Shown here piece after piece: positions 16,877-26,025 of a stretch of DNA of 38,209 nucleotides. Below the pieces are notes generated by a model, which saw nothing but the letters and a program-made list of their open reading frames with translations, was not told the DNA's origin and ran no database searches. Position numbers and translations under genes: made by a program. Source of the DNA: Chloroflexota bacterium (lineage in GTDB: Bacteria; Chloroflexota; Anaerolineae; B4-G1); the NCBI GenBank assembly GCA_011048615.1, contig DSDT01000134.1, positions 1 to 38,209 of the forward strand, given 5' to 3'. The first letter of the stretch is position 1. Each line of letters opens with the position of its first letter.

Positions 16877-19417
16877 TTGAAGAAAGATACTCAAACTCGT
16901 CTGGTCGTGCTGTTCTTGACCGGGTGCTCGGCCCTGCTGTTGGTGGCCGGCCTCTTGTTTTTCCTCTCCGATTCTCGGGCGCTGGCCCAACCGGTGGCCG
17001 CCCCCACGGCTCTGGAGGCAGAAAAGGCGGTCAGTGCCGAGGTGGCCGCGCCGACAGACATCCTGACCTATACCATCACGATTCTTGACGTAGGCACTCC
17101 GGAAGGAACCGTGTGGCTCACCGACAGTCTGCCGGCCGAGTTGATCTGCATCACCGACAGCCTGCATTCTACTTTTGGTTCCTATGGCGTGCGGGACAAT
17201 GTCATCACCTGGACGGCCGAGCTGTACGGCTATGGTCAGACCGCCTTCCTCCAATTCAGCGCGCGTATCTCCACCGCCCTGTCCTATACCGAGATCGAGA
17301 ACACGGCCCAGATCACCGCCGCCGGTGAACTGATCGAGATCACGTCGCCCAAAACCATCGTGGCGACGACGATGGGCGACCTGGACAACTCGGGCACGAA
17401 AAAAACAGTCTCGCACGAGCTGGCACAGCCAGGCGACGTGGTGACGTATACCATCCAGCTTAACAACAGCCAGAGCGCCTTTGTGCCGGGGGTACAGGTC
17501 GTGGATAGGCTGCCTGCCAGCCTGAAAATTCGCCCTGCCAGCGTCCAATACCAAGAGGGCAGCCACGTCGTCCACGACAACGTGCTCACCTGGACCGTTG
17601 ATATGGGCGCGTATTGGTCCATAAACCTGAGTTTCAGCGCCGACGTCCTGCCCTACGATGGTCCGGTCGTCAACACTGTAGAGATCATCACCCCTACCTC
17701 ATCCTTCACACGGGCGGTCGGCATGGATGTGCGGCCGCTTTATCCCCACCTGGCGGCCACCAAGACCGTCCAAACCGCCCGCCCCGGCTACGCCCGCCCC
17801 GGCGAGCGCCTGACCTATACCGTGCACATCGTCAACAGCGGCGAGGGGGACGCCTACCCAGTCTGGATGACCGACACGCTGAGCCACTGGCCGCCAACGG
17901 TCTACCTGCTGCAGGACAGCCTGACGGCGACGATGGGCACCTTTGGCGTGACGGGCAGCGTCATTACGTGGAACCTGAGCACAGAGCCGGACGGCACGCT
18001 GTTGCTGCCCGGTCTGGGAGGGAGCGCTACCCTCACCTACGCGGCCGAGGTGTGGCCCCAGCTGCAAAGCAATCTGGAGATCACCAACACGGCCCAGATC
18101 ACCGGCGGCGGCGTCCTGCTCGCGGCCTCATCTACCGCCCGGGTGATGTTCCGTTTCACCCTCTACCTGCCGATCCTCTTCCGCAACTATCCGCCAGTCC
18201 CCGTTCTGAACCCGATCCCGGCCCCGGTGAACCACGCCTACGACGTCACCTGGCAGGCTATTGACGGCGACCTGGATTATTACGTCCTCCAGCAAGCCCG
18301 CACCGCCGACTTTTCCACCGTCGAGCAGTTCTGGCAGACGGGGCAGACGGGGCGGACGGTCACCGATGTCTACTGCTCTTACTACTACCGGGTGCGGGCC
18401 GATAAGGCGAGTGGTTGGGGTATAGGGCCGTGGAGCCAGGTCCGGCAGGGAGCGCATTCCGCCCCCAATCCTCCGACACTGAACAGTATCTCGGATCCGG
18501 ATGGCGATGGCTCGTATACTGTCAGTTGGTCGGCCATCAACGTCCCGGTCAGTGGGGTGGCGGTGGATCGGTACGTGCTGCAAGAGTCCCTGGTCGCTGA
18601 TTTCGCCACCATCTCGCGGCAGTGGGTGACGACGGAGACGTCTTATGTCGTGCCGGCCGGTTCTTCTCTGGGACAGGCTCACTACTACCGGGTGCGGGCC
18701 GACGATGACGACTGCTGGGGGCAGGGTCCGTGGAGCAATGTGCAGTACATTTACACCGTCTACTTTGACAATTTTACTAACAGCAGCTCTGGCTGGCCTG
18801 ACGATCGCGGCCCGATTAAGGATGACCAAGGGGAAATACACGGCTACTGGTATCGGCAGTACAAGAGTGGTAATTATCGCCTGTACGTGGAACAACCGAC
18901 CTGCTGGACGTGCGGTTGGTTCTATCAGCCCGATGCTCTGGCTCCGTATCGTCCCCCTTCGAACAAGTACTGTATTGAGGCGGACGTCAAGTTCGAGACC
19001 GGCGCATTTTGGGCCAATATGGGCATTGTCTTTGGGGCCAACGAATCGAACAAACAGATCTATGCCATGTGCCTGGCCCAGGGCGATCACGAGAGTCAAC
19101 TCGGTTGGTTCCTGATGCGCAAGGACGATTACCAGTTTCCCAGGCGTGGTTGTAGTGGCCCAACGTACAAAATAAATGGGGAGGATGCCGGCAGCGCCCC
19201 CGGCACCAGTCGCTATGGCTGGAATCGGGTGAAAATCGGCGTGGATGGGAACCAGGTCACGCTCTACATCGGAGGGCAATACAAGGGCCGGTGGACGATG
19301 AGCGGGTTGAGCAGTACGACCCGCGTCGGCGTCATCGGCGGGGTCTATGAGCTCTTCCCGGTGGATATTCGGTACGCTTACTACCGGGTGATTCCCAACT
19401 CGGCCTGTACGCCTTAA
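16877..19417 (+). CDS. Secreted multidomain surface protein (DUF11 repeats, FN3-like, C-terminal lectin-like domain)
   Basis: An 846-residue exported protein. A signal peptide is clear: KK at the N-terminus, then a hydrophobic core (LVVLFLTGCSALLLVAGLLFFL) ending near ALAQP. Three DUF11-type beta-sandwich repeats follow (about residues 40-160, 165-285, 290-425), recognisable by DILTYTITI, DVVTYTIQLNN and ERLTYTVHIVNSG plus the recurring ENTAQIT/TNTAQIT. A linker (LYLPILFRNYPP) leads to two FN3-like repeats (about 440-530 and 535-630), each with YYYRVRAD and GPWS. The C-terminal ~210 residues look like a concanavalin/laminin-G-like sandwich with several cysteines. The start is TTG at 16877 because AAGGGG lies seven bases upstream and the signal peptide begins there. 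A role in adhesion or matrix binding is plausible. No sortase motif is seen. Confidence 0.85.
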   Translation: MKKDTQTRLVVLFLTGCSALLLVAGLLFFLSDSRALAQPVAAPTALEAEKAVSAEVAAPTDILTYTITILDVGTPEGTVWLTDSLPAELICITDSLHSTFGSYGVRDNVITWTAELYGYGQTAFLQFSARISTALSYTEIENTAQITAAGELIEITSPKTIVATTMGDLDNSGTKKTVSHELAQPGDVVTYTIQLNNSQSAFVPGVQVVDRLPASLKIRPASVQYQEGSHVVHDNVLTWTVDMGAYWSINLSFSADVLPYDGPVVNTVEIITPTSSFTRAVGMDVRPLYPHLAATKTVQTARPGYARPGERLTYTVHIVNSGEGDAYPVWMTDTLSHWPPTVYLLQDSLTATMGTFGVTGSVITWNLSTEPDGTLLLPGLGGSATLTYAAEVWPQLQSNLEITNTAQITGGGVLLAASSTARVMFRFTLYLPILFRNYPPVPVLNPIPAPVNHAYDVTWQAIDGDLDYYVLQQARTADFSTVEQFWQTGQTGRTVTDVYCSYYYRVRADKASGWGIGPWSQVRQGAHSAPNPPTLNSISDPDGDGSYTVSWSAINVPVSGVAVDRYVLQESLVADFATISRQWVTTETSYVVPAGSSLGQAHYYRVRADDDDCWGQGPWSNVQYIYTVYFDNFTNSSSGWPDDRGPIKDDQGEIHGYWYRQYKSGNYRLYVEQPTCWTCGWFYQPDALAPYRPPSNKYCIEADVKFETGAFWANMGIVFGANESNKQIYAMCLAQGDHESQLGWFLMRKDDYQFPRRGCSGPTYKINGEDAGSAPGTSRYGWNRVKIGVDGNQVTLYIGGQYKGRWTMSGLSSTTRVGVIGGVYELFPVDIRYAYYRVIPNSACTP

Positions 19418-19451
19418 TGTAACTGGGACGCTGGATCTGACTGCTAGAGGT

Positions 19452-19477
19452 GGGGATGCTTGGTTACAGGCATCCCC
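19452..19477 (+). terminator. Hairpin between secreted-protein and PMT-like genes
   Basis: GGGGATGC (19452-19459) and GCATCCCC (19470-19477) form a perfect 8-bp stem with a 10-nt loop, 35 bp after the stop of the secreted-protein gene. No T-run follows, so it may be a weak terminator, an mRNA-stabilising hairpin or an attenuator. It overlaps the upstream candidate starts (GTG 19450, ATG 19456) of the next gene, which argues against those starts. Confidence 0.45.
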
Positions 19478-19500
19478 GTCGCCATGTCAACGAAGAAAGC

Positions 19501-21513
19501 ATGAAGCGAAACGGATTTTCTAGGCTTGACCTCGTTTTACTGGGGGGCATCCTGTTGTGGGCTGCCTGGCTGCGGTTCACCCACCTCGACCATGCAGAAC
19601 TGTTGTGGGATCAGGCCGAGATTTCCAAGTGGGCGCTGAATATGGCCCAGCGTCGCGAGATCACGTGGATCGGCCCGTGGTCTTCGACGCGCCTCGACAC
19701 GTTTCCCGGCGCGATCTGGCTGCTGGCGATACCGTATGCCCTCTCGACCAGCCCGGTCTTTGTCACCGGGTTCGTCGCCCTCATCAATCTGGGGGCTGTG
19801 GCTGCCTGCTACCCCATCGTCCGGTGCTGGTTCGGAAGGACCGCGGCCTGGATAGCGACCCTGTTGTTTGCCGTCGCGCCGTGGGCCGTGATTTACTCTC
19901 GCAAAATATGGCACACCGAGCTGCTGGCTCCCTTTGTGCCGTTCTACGTCGTGACGGGTTGGTATGCGTTCGTGCGGGGGCGGCGCTGGGCCGTGCTCGC
20001 CCACAGCCTGGCCCTGGCTGGCTTGATACAAATCCACTTTGCAGCGCTGGTCTTTGTTCCCTTGACGGTCCTATGGGGACTGATTTTCTCCAAACGACTG
20101 TGCTGGCGGATGGTCCCTCTCGGCGTGCTGCTGGCGGCCCTGACGTTTCTGCCCTACTTTATCCACGATGCCCAGGCCGAGTGGCGAAATGTCCGGCTGT
20201 TTGCCCAAATCATGCAGCAGCCGGCCGTGATAAGCAGCGATGCGCTGCGCGGGACCTGGATCATGACCACCGGCCAGAACTTGTCCTTGCTGACCGGCCC
20301 GGATCGGTACCCGGATTTCGTGGCCGCGACCCTGAACCTGCGCTGGCTCTTTCCCCTCATAGGGGGCGCGGCCGTCGTCGCGGCCCTGCTCGCCGTGGGA
20401 CGGGCGCTGCGCCAGGCCCGCACCGGCCTGGACGATGAGACGGCCGCCATTCTGATGGTGACGACCTGGTGGATCACACCGGCCCTGTTCCTGACCTGCT
20501 ACTTGACCCGCATCGTGGCTCCCCATTATTTCACCACCATCTTGCCCGCCCCGTTCATCCTCGCCGGATGGCTGATCTGGCGGCTGATTTCGTGGGCGAA
20601 ACAGGCGCCGGGGCAGGTCGCGCGGGTGGCCCAAGGGGTGCTCGTCGCTCTGGTCGTGGGGCTGGTGGGAGCGCAGACCTATGAGACAATCTCGGTGCTG
20701 CGATTCGTGATCACGCACGATACCCCCTGGGGATACGGCACGCCTATGGCTTACGAGATTCAGGCCGTGCAGACCGCCACCCGGTTGTGCCGCGAAATGG
20801 GGGACGGCGAGGTGATCCTGCTCTCAGAGGGGGACGATCCCCGCATATTCGAGATGCCGGCCGCGGCCGACGTGCTGATGTACGAGAGCGATGTCCCCCA
20901 CCGCGCGGTAGATATTCGCACCGCGCTGGTTCTGCCATCCGGACCGGCCGTCTACTGGGCTACCTACCCCATGGCACCTGGCGAGGATCTGTTGGCCGCC
21001 TTTGCCCCAGAGGTGGTCGAGGCGCGCATCCCCCTGCGGGAGGGGGTCCGCTCCTTCCGGTTTTATCGCTGGCCGGGCGGCGCGGCGGACGTTCCATTCA
21101 TGCCGCCGCCGCCCGGCGGCGTGCGGAGGTGGGCCAACGGCGTGGAGCTGCTGGGCTACGCCCTGGAGGGGGACGTGGCCGCCGGCGAGCAGGTGCGCTG
21201 GACCCTGGTCTGGCGGGTCACTCGGATATCAACTGCGGACGGGCATTACCATTGGTTCAATCACCTGGTGGATGAACAGGGTCGGATGCGCGCTCAAAAG
21301 GACGGCCCCAGCTTCCTGCCGACCTACTGGCGCGTCGGGGACGTGGTATTCAATTGGTTCGAGCTAGAGATTCCACCGGACGCGCCGGCGGGGGACTACC
21401 GGATGCGCGTCGGGATGTACACCTACCCGGCCCTGGAAGGCGTACCGCTGCTCGCCGAGGATGGAACGTCGCCCTGGGAATGGGTCGAGATCCAACTGCC
21501 GTCAAGGGAGTGA
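19501..21513 (+). CDS. PMT/GT39-like polytopic glycosyltransferase with C-terminal beta-sandwich
   Basis: A 670-residue membrane protein. An N-terminal hydrophobic helix (LDLVLLGGILLWAAWLRF) is followed by a loop with acidic residues (HAELLWDQAEISKWAL), in the place where PMT/ArnT-type GT-C glycosyltransferases carry their catalytic Asp/Glu. At least ten further hydrophobic segments extend to about residue 400. The last ~130 residues (from about 541: GVELLGYALEGDVAAGEQV) form a soluble beta-sandwich module that recurs twice in the related gene at 23836-26025. Such enzymes transfer sugars from polyprenyl-phosphate donors on the outer face of the membrane. The ATG at 19501 is preferred; upstream starts lie in a hairpin. 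The ribosome binding site is weak. The YfhO-like gene follows 3 bp later. Confidence 0.82.
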   Translation: MKRNGFSRLDLVLLGGILLWAAWLRFTHLDHAELLWDQAEISKWALNMAQRREITWIGPWSSTRLDTFPGAIWLLAIPYALSTSPVFVTGFVALINLGAVAACYPIVRCWFGRTAAWIATLLFAVAPWAVIYSRKIWHTELLAPFVPFYVVTGWYAFVRGRRWAVLAHSLALAGLIQIHFAALVFVPLTVLWGLIFSKRLCWRMVPLGVLLAALTFLPYFIHDAQAEWRNVRLFAQIMQQPAVISSDALRGTWIMTTGQNLSLLTGPDRYPDFVAATLNLRWLFPLIGGAAVVAALLAVGRALRQARTGLDDETAAILMVTTWWITPALFLTCYLTRIVAPHYFTTILPAPFILAGWLIWRLISWAKQAPGQVARVAQGVLVALVVGLVGAQTYETISVLRFVITHDTPWGYGTPMAYEIQAVQTATRLCREMGDGEVILLSEGDDPRIFEMPAAADVLMYESDVPHRAVDIRTALVLPSGPAVYWATYPMAPGEDLLAAFAPEVVEARIPLREGVRSFRFYRWPGGAADVPFMPPPPGGVRRWANGVELLGYALEGDVAAGEQVRWTLVWRVTRISTADGHYHWFNHLVDEQGRMRAQKDGPSFLPTYWRVGDVVFNWFELEIPPDAPAGDYRMRVGMYTYPALEGVPLLAEDGTSPWEWVEIQLPSRE

Positions 21514-21516
21514 CCG

Positions 21517-23835
21517 ATGTCCAATCGTTCCGATACAGACCGCTGGTGGAGTAGAGCGTGGCGCGTGGCCTGGCCGGTGGTGGTTCTGACGCTGCTGTGC
21601 ACCGTCTTTTATTGGGACGTCCCCTGGCTGTCCGAGAATCAGATGATCCTGGGGGAGGATGCCGCCGATATGCATCTCCACTGGCTGCGGTTCGCCGTCT
21701 CCTCGGTGCGCGAGGGGCGCCCCCCGCTGTGGAACCCCTACCTTTTCTCCGGCCAACCGCTGGTCGCCAACCCCCAGGCCGCTCTCTTTTACCCGCCCAC
21801 CTGGTTGACCCTGCTGATGCCCGTGACCAGGGGACTGAGCTTGATCGCGGTGCTGCACCTGTGGTTGGGCGGCGTCGGCCTGTACGGCTGGCTGCGTGCC
21901 GAGGGGGCGTCCAGAGTGGGAGCGCTGTTCGGGGCGGTCGTCTTTACCTTTAGCGGCTATTTTTCCGTGCGGGTGCGGGTCGGGCACATCGGCGTCATCA
22001 CGACCCAGGCCTGGCTGCCCGTGTCGTTGTGGGCCTATCGCCGCGTGGTGGCTCATCCCTCGTCTCGAGGGGCCTGGCGGCTCGCCATTCTGGGAGGGCT
22101 GCCGGTGGGGCTTTCGATCCTGGCAGGCCATTCCGCCTCCTTCGTCTACGTGGCGCTGGGACTGGCGGCCTATGCCCTCTTTTACGCCTGGCGCGCGTGG
22201 CGCACGTCCCGTTCGGTGCGGGCCACGCTGCTCCCCTTGGCCTGGCTGGGCGCGCTGCTGCTGGTCGGGGTGGCGGTGGCGGCGGTCCAACTCGTGCCCA
22301 CGCTCGAATACTCGATCCACACCACGCGCCAGGGTGTGCCCAGCTATGACTTTGCCGCGCGGTTCTCCTGGCCGCCGGGCTACCTGCTGACTCTCCTGGC
22401 GCCCGATTTCTTTGGCGAGCCGATCCACACCGGCTATTGGGGGGACGGTGTCCACCACGAGTTCATTTTCTACGTCGGCATCCTGCCGCTGCTGCTGGCG
22501 CTGCTGGGGCTGGGGCGACGCCGCCAACTGACGGGGTTTCTATTCGCCCTGGGCCTGGGTGGACTGCTGCTGGCCCTGGGGTCCTATGGCGCGCTCCATC
22601 CCCTGTTCTATCGCTTCGTCCCCATCTTCCAGATGATGCGGGCGCCAGCCCGGGCCGGGTTCCTCTTCACCCTGGCCTGTGCCGCCCTCTCTGGCCTGAC
22701 GCTGACGGCGCTCCAGGCCTTGGACGAGGAAGGGCGGGCGCGGCTGTTGCGACCGCTGACGGGGCCGCCCGTCCTGGTCGTGGCCGGGGGAGCGGCCGGG
22801 CTGATCCTGCTCGATTTCGTCATGTTCGCCTGGGGCCGGGAGACAAATCCCGCCGCCGGCCGACTATGGCACCAGGCGAACGAGGTGGCCATCTTCTTGC
22901 TCTTTTTTCTCCTGTCCGCTGGCCTGTTGACGGCCTGGCGGAATGGTTCCTCGCGGGGAGCCGCGTCCCAGGCCAGTCACTTTGTCTGGCTGGCGCTGGG
23001 CCTGGCGCTGCTGGATCTGTGGACCTATGGCAGCAGCACCGTCGAGGTCGTCGCTGTGCCAGAGCGGGCCGGCTGGCGCGTCGTGGCCCAAGCGGTGGAC
23101 GATCCCCAATCCACACGGGTTCTCCCCTGGGGGCTGAACGACGTCGAGCAGAGTGGAGGGATGGCGTTTGGGGTGCGTAGCGTCTTTGGGTACGATCCCC
23201 TGGTCCTCCAACGGTATCAGGCGTTCATTGATTCGCGGCCCGATCCACGCGCTCGCACCTACGACCTATTGAACGCCGGGTATGTGATCGCCCTGGCCCC
23301 CCTCGAATTCCCGGACGATCCCGATGCCCCTCGCTTGCTCGTCCAGGAGGCCGGCGCGTGGGTGTACGAGCGGCCGAACGCGCTGCCCCGGGCTTGGGTC
23401 GCGACGGAGGTGCGGGTGATGGAGCCCGCGGCTATCCTGACGCGCATCCACGAACCGGATTTCGACCCCCGCACGACGGTGTTGGTGGAGGAGAGCCTGG
23501 CGTGTGGGACCGACGGGACGGCGGGGACGGTCGAAATCCTGCGCGACGACGGAAATCGCATCGAGGCCCGTGTCCGCGGCGGTGGTGTGCTGGTCCTGAG
23601 CGAGATGGATTATCCCGGCTGGCGCGCGGCGGTGGACGGTCAATCTGTGCCGCTGGTGCGAGCCGATTATCTGCTGCGCGCTCTCTGCGTGCCGCCCGGC
23701 GACCATCAGGTCGTGCTGTGGTACGATCCGCCGCTGCTCAAGGTCGGACTTGTCGTCACGGGGTTGACGCTGCTGCTCCTGACCGGGACAGCTTTCTCCC
23801 CCTTTGCCAAACGGCGCCGCCGGCGGGTGGAGTGA
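21517..23835 (+). CDS. YfhO family polytopic membrane protein
   Basis: A 772-residue protein with about a dozen or more hydrophobic helices. It resembles the YfhO family, membrane proteins linked in Gram-positives to glycosylation of lipoteichoic acid and related GT-C-type chemistry. Supporting features are WNPYLFSGQPLVANPQAALFYPPTWL near residue 70 (a family hallmark), GHIGVITTQAWLP, FQMMRAPARAGFLFTLA, and the soluble C-terminal part with LVLSEMDYPGWRAAVDG, RALCVPPGDHQVVLWYDPP and a last membrane helix. The ATG at 21517 has AAGGGAG upstream. The stop abuts the ATG of the next gene (TGAATG), so translation is probably coupled. The sugar donor and acceptor are unknown. Confidence 0.85.
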   Translation: MSNRSDTDRWWSRAWRVAWPVVVLTLLCTVFYWDVPWLSENQMILGEDAADMHLHWLRFAVSSVREGRPPLWNPYLFSGQPLVANPQAALFYPPTWLTLLMPVTRGLSLIAVLHLWLGGVGLYGWLRAEGASRVGALFGAVVFTFSGYFSVRVRVGHIGVITTQAWLPVSLWAYRRVVAHPSSRGAWRLAILGGLPVGLSILAGHSASFVYVALGLAAYALFYAWRAWRTSRSVRATLLPLAWLGALLLVGVAVAAVQLVPTLEYSIHTTRQGVPSYDFAARFSWPPGYLLTLLAPDFFGEPIHTGYWGDGVHHEFIFYVGILPLLLALLGLGRRRQLTGFLFALGLGGLLLALGSYGALHPLFYRFVPIFQMMRAPARAGFLFTLACAALSGLTLTALQALDEEGRARLLRPLTGPPVLVVAGGAAGLILLDFVMFAWGRETNPAAGRLWHQANEVAIFLLFFLLSAGLLTAWRNGSSRGAASQASHFVWLALGLALLDLWTYGSSTVEVVAVPERAGWRVVAQAVDDPQSTRVLPWGLNDVEQSGGMAFGVRSVFGYDPLVLQRYQAFIDSRPDPRARTYDLLNAGYVIALAPLEFPDDPDAPRLLVQEAGAWVYERPNALPRAWVATEVRVMEPAAILTRIHEPDFDPRTTVLVEESLACGTDGTAGTVEILRDDGNRIEARVRGGGVLVLSEMDYPGWRAAVDGQSVPLVRADYLLRALCVPPGDHQVVLWYDPPLLKVGLVVTGLTLLLLTGTAFSPFAKRRRRRVE

Positions 23836-26025
23836 ATGGATCTGACCCGCTCCCGTCCCTGGTTCCTGGTGTGCGCCGTCCTGCTGGCGCTCTACCTGCT
23901 GCTGGCCGTCGCCTACAGCCTGGCCTCTCCCCTCTACGAGCCGACCGACGAACTGCGCCACGTCCGCTACGCGCGGCACATCGCCGTCTACCACGCGCTG
24001 CCCGTCCAACAGGCTGACGCCCCCCGCGCCCAGAGTCACCACCCGCCGCTCTACTACGCCCTCGCCGCGCTGGTCAGTGGGTGGGTGCCGGTCGAGCAGG
24101 ACGTCTACTACGAACCGGCGACCAATCCCTACTGGGGCTACCGCGCCTGGGAAGTCGGAGTTGACAACAAAAATCAGTACCTCCATAGCGCCGACGAGCG
24201 CTTTCCCTTCCACGGTGCCGCCCTGGCCGTCTACCTGGTCCGCTGGATGACGGTCCTGATGGGGGGCGGCGTCGTCTGGCTGACCTACCACATCGGGCGC
24301 ACTCTCTCTCCCGACCGTCCGGCGCTGGCCGTAGGGGGGGCGGCCCTGGTGGCGTTCAATCCCCAGTTTCTGTACCTGAGCGGGGCCATCAACAACGACA
24401 TCCCCGCCGCGCTGTGCGGCGCGGCGGTGCTCTGGACCTGCCTGCGATTGGTGCGCCGTGGCCCCAGCCCGCGCACCGATGTGGCGCTGGGGTTGTTGTA
24501 CGGCCTGGCGCTGCTGACCAAGTTCCACCTGCTGGCCCTGTTGGCGCTGATCGCGCTCGCCTACCTCCTGGCCGTCTGGCCCACCCGCGACTGGCGAGCG
24601 TTCGTGCGGGGGCTGCTGATCGTCCTAGGGCTGGCGGCCCTGCTCTCGGGCTGGTGGTTCTGGCGCAACTATGCCCTGTACGGCGACCCAACGGGGATGA
24701 GCAAGGTCAACGAGCTGTGGGGCGGGCGGTCCGCGTCCGAAAATTGGTGGGCCATCCGGCAGAGTTTGCCTTACCTGTGGAGCAGTCTGTGGGGGCGCTT
24801 TGGCTACGGTCAGGTCCCCCTGCCCCTGCTGGCCTACCAGGGGACGTTCGCGCTCTGCCTGCTGGGATTGGCCGGGCATCTGATCCCGCGGCGAGATTCT
24901 CTGCCGCGTCCGGCGCTGTTGATCCTGGGCAGCGCCGGCCTGCTCTTTGTGGCGGTGGTCTGCTACTATATTCTGATTCAACCCGCCGGCGCGATGGGAC
25001 GGTTCCTGTTCCCGGTTCTGCCGGCCTTGGCCGTCCTGGTCGTGCAGGGATTGGGCCGATTCTTTCCCTCGCATCTGGCCTGGGCAGCGGGACTGGGTGC
25101 GGCGGTGGGAATGGCGGCCTTGTCCGTCTACGCGCTGGTCGGTGTGCTACAGCCGGCCTTTGCGCCTCCCTCCTGGCTGGACGGAGCCGAGGTCGAGGGC
25201 ATCCCCAACCGGGTCGCCGTCGAGTTTGGAGATGTGGCCCGCTTGTTGGGGTATCGGGTCACGCCTCAGGTCGTCGAGCCGGGGGGGAGGGTGGACATCA
25301 CGCTCTATTGGCAGCCTCTGGTCCGGACGGAGGCGAATTACGCCGTCTTTATCCACCTGTTGAGCAAAGTGGGGCCGTTGGTGGCGCAGCGGGATACCTA
25401 CCCCGGCCTGGGGCGGTACCCGACCAGCAGATGGGAGCCCGGCGTCGTCTTTGCCGATACGTACCGCCTGGCCGTGCCGGAGACGGCTTATGCGCCGGAC
25501 CAGGGCTACGTGCAGGTGGGGCTGTATCTGCCGGATGGTCCGCGCCTGACCACCCCCGACGGGCAGGACGCGCTGCGTCTGGCAGAGGTCGAAATCCAGC
25601 CCCGGCCCGGCCCGTTCCCCAATCCGCTGGACGCCGATTTCGGTCGCCAGATCACGCTGGTCGGCTACGCCCTCGACCGGCGCGCCGCGCGACCCGGCGA
25701 GCCGATCCAGTTGACGCTCTACTGGCAGGCGCAGCAGCCGGTGGAGACGGATTACCGCATCTTTGCCCACGTCTTGGGCGTCGAGAACCAGGTCTGGGCC
25801 AACAGCGACATCGAGCCGGCCATCCCGACCAGCCGGTGGGCGGCGGGGCAGACGATCAGCGAGACCCACGTGTTGACCATCGGGCAGACGACCCCGCCGA
25901 GCATCTATGACATTGAAGTAGGCGTGTATCGGCCGGGTGAGGGCCGGCTGCCGGTGGTGGCGGAGGATGGCCATTGGCTGGACGATCGAGTGTTGTTGGG
26001 TAAAATCCGTGTGAAAGATGGATGA
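23836..26025 (+). CDS. PMT/DUF2142-like membrane glycosyltransferase with two C-terminal beta-sandwich modules
   Basis: A 729-residue protein. The N-terminal ~440 residues are polytopic and resemble PMT/GT-C glycosyltransferases: an early periplasmic loop with YEPTDELRHVRYARHIA (acidic catalytic-like residues), HHPPLYYALAAL, FNPQFLYLSGAINNDIPAAL, and LLTKFHLLALLALIALAYLL. The C-terminal ~270 residues are two tandem copies of a beta-sandwich (about 458-590 and 600-729), each opening with a phrase like LLGYRVTPQVVEPGG / LVGYALDRRAARPGE followed by ITLYWQP / LTLYWQA. The same module occurs once in the 19501-21513 protein. Start and stop are tightly coupled to the neighbours (it overlaps the next gene by 8 bp). 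It probably transfers sugar to a surface polymer; the acceptor is unknown. Confidence 0.82.
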   Translation: MDLTRSRPWFLVCAVLLALYLLLAVAYSLASPLYEPTDELRHVRYARHIAVYHALPVQQADAPRAQSHHPPLYYALAALVSGWVPVEQDVYYEPATNPYWGYRAWEVGVDNKNQYLHSADERFPFHGAALAVYLVRWMTVLMGGGVVWLTYHIGRTLSPDRPALAVGGAALVAFNPQFLYLSGAINNDIPAALCGAAVLWTCLRLVRRGPSPRTDVALGLLYGLALLTKFHLLALLALIALAYLLAVWPTRDWRAFVRGLLIVLGLAALLSGWWFWRNYALYGDPTGMSKVNELWGGRSASENWWAIRQSLPYLWSSLWGRFGYGQVPLPLLAYQGTFALCLLGLAGHLIPRRDSLPRPALLILGSAGLLFVAVVCYYILIQPAGAMGRFLFPVLPALAVLVVQGLGRFFPSHLAWAAGLGAAVGMAALSVYALVGVLQPAFAPPSWLDGAEVEGIPNRVAVEFGDVARLLGYRVTPQVVEPGGRVDITLYWQPLVRTEANYAVFIHLLSKVGPLVAQRDTYPGLGRYPTSRWEPGVVFADTYRLAVPETAYAPDQGYVQVGLYLPDGPRLTTPDGQDALRLAEVEIQPRPGPFPNPLDADFGRQITLVGYALDRRAARPGEPIQLTLYWQAQQPVETDYRIFAHVLGVENQVWANSDIEPAIPTSRWAAGQTISETHVLTIGQTTPPSIYDIEVGVYRPGEGRLPVVAEDGHWLDDRVLLGKIRVKDG

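Noticed and set aside
16550-17575. A 341-codon minus-strand frame across the intergenic region and the secreted-protein start
   Set aside because: It opposes the signal peptide and DUF11 domain of a convincing gene and shows no family motif.
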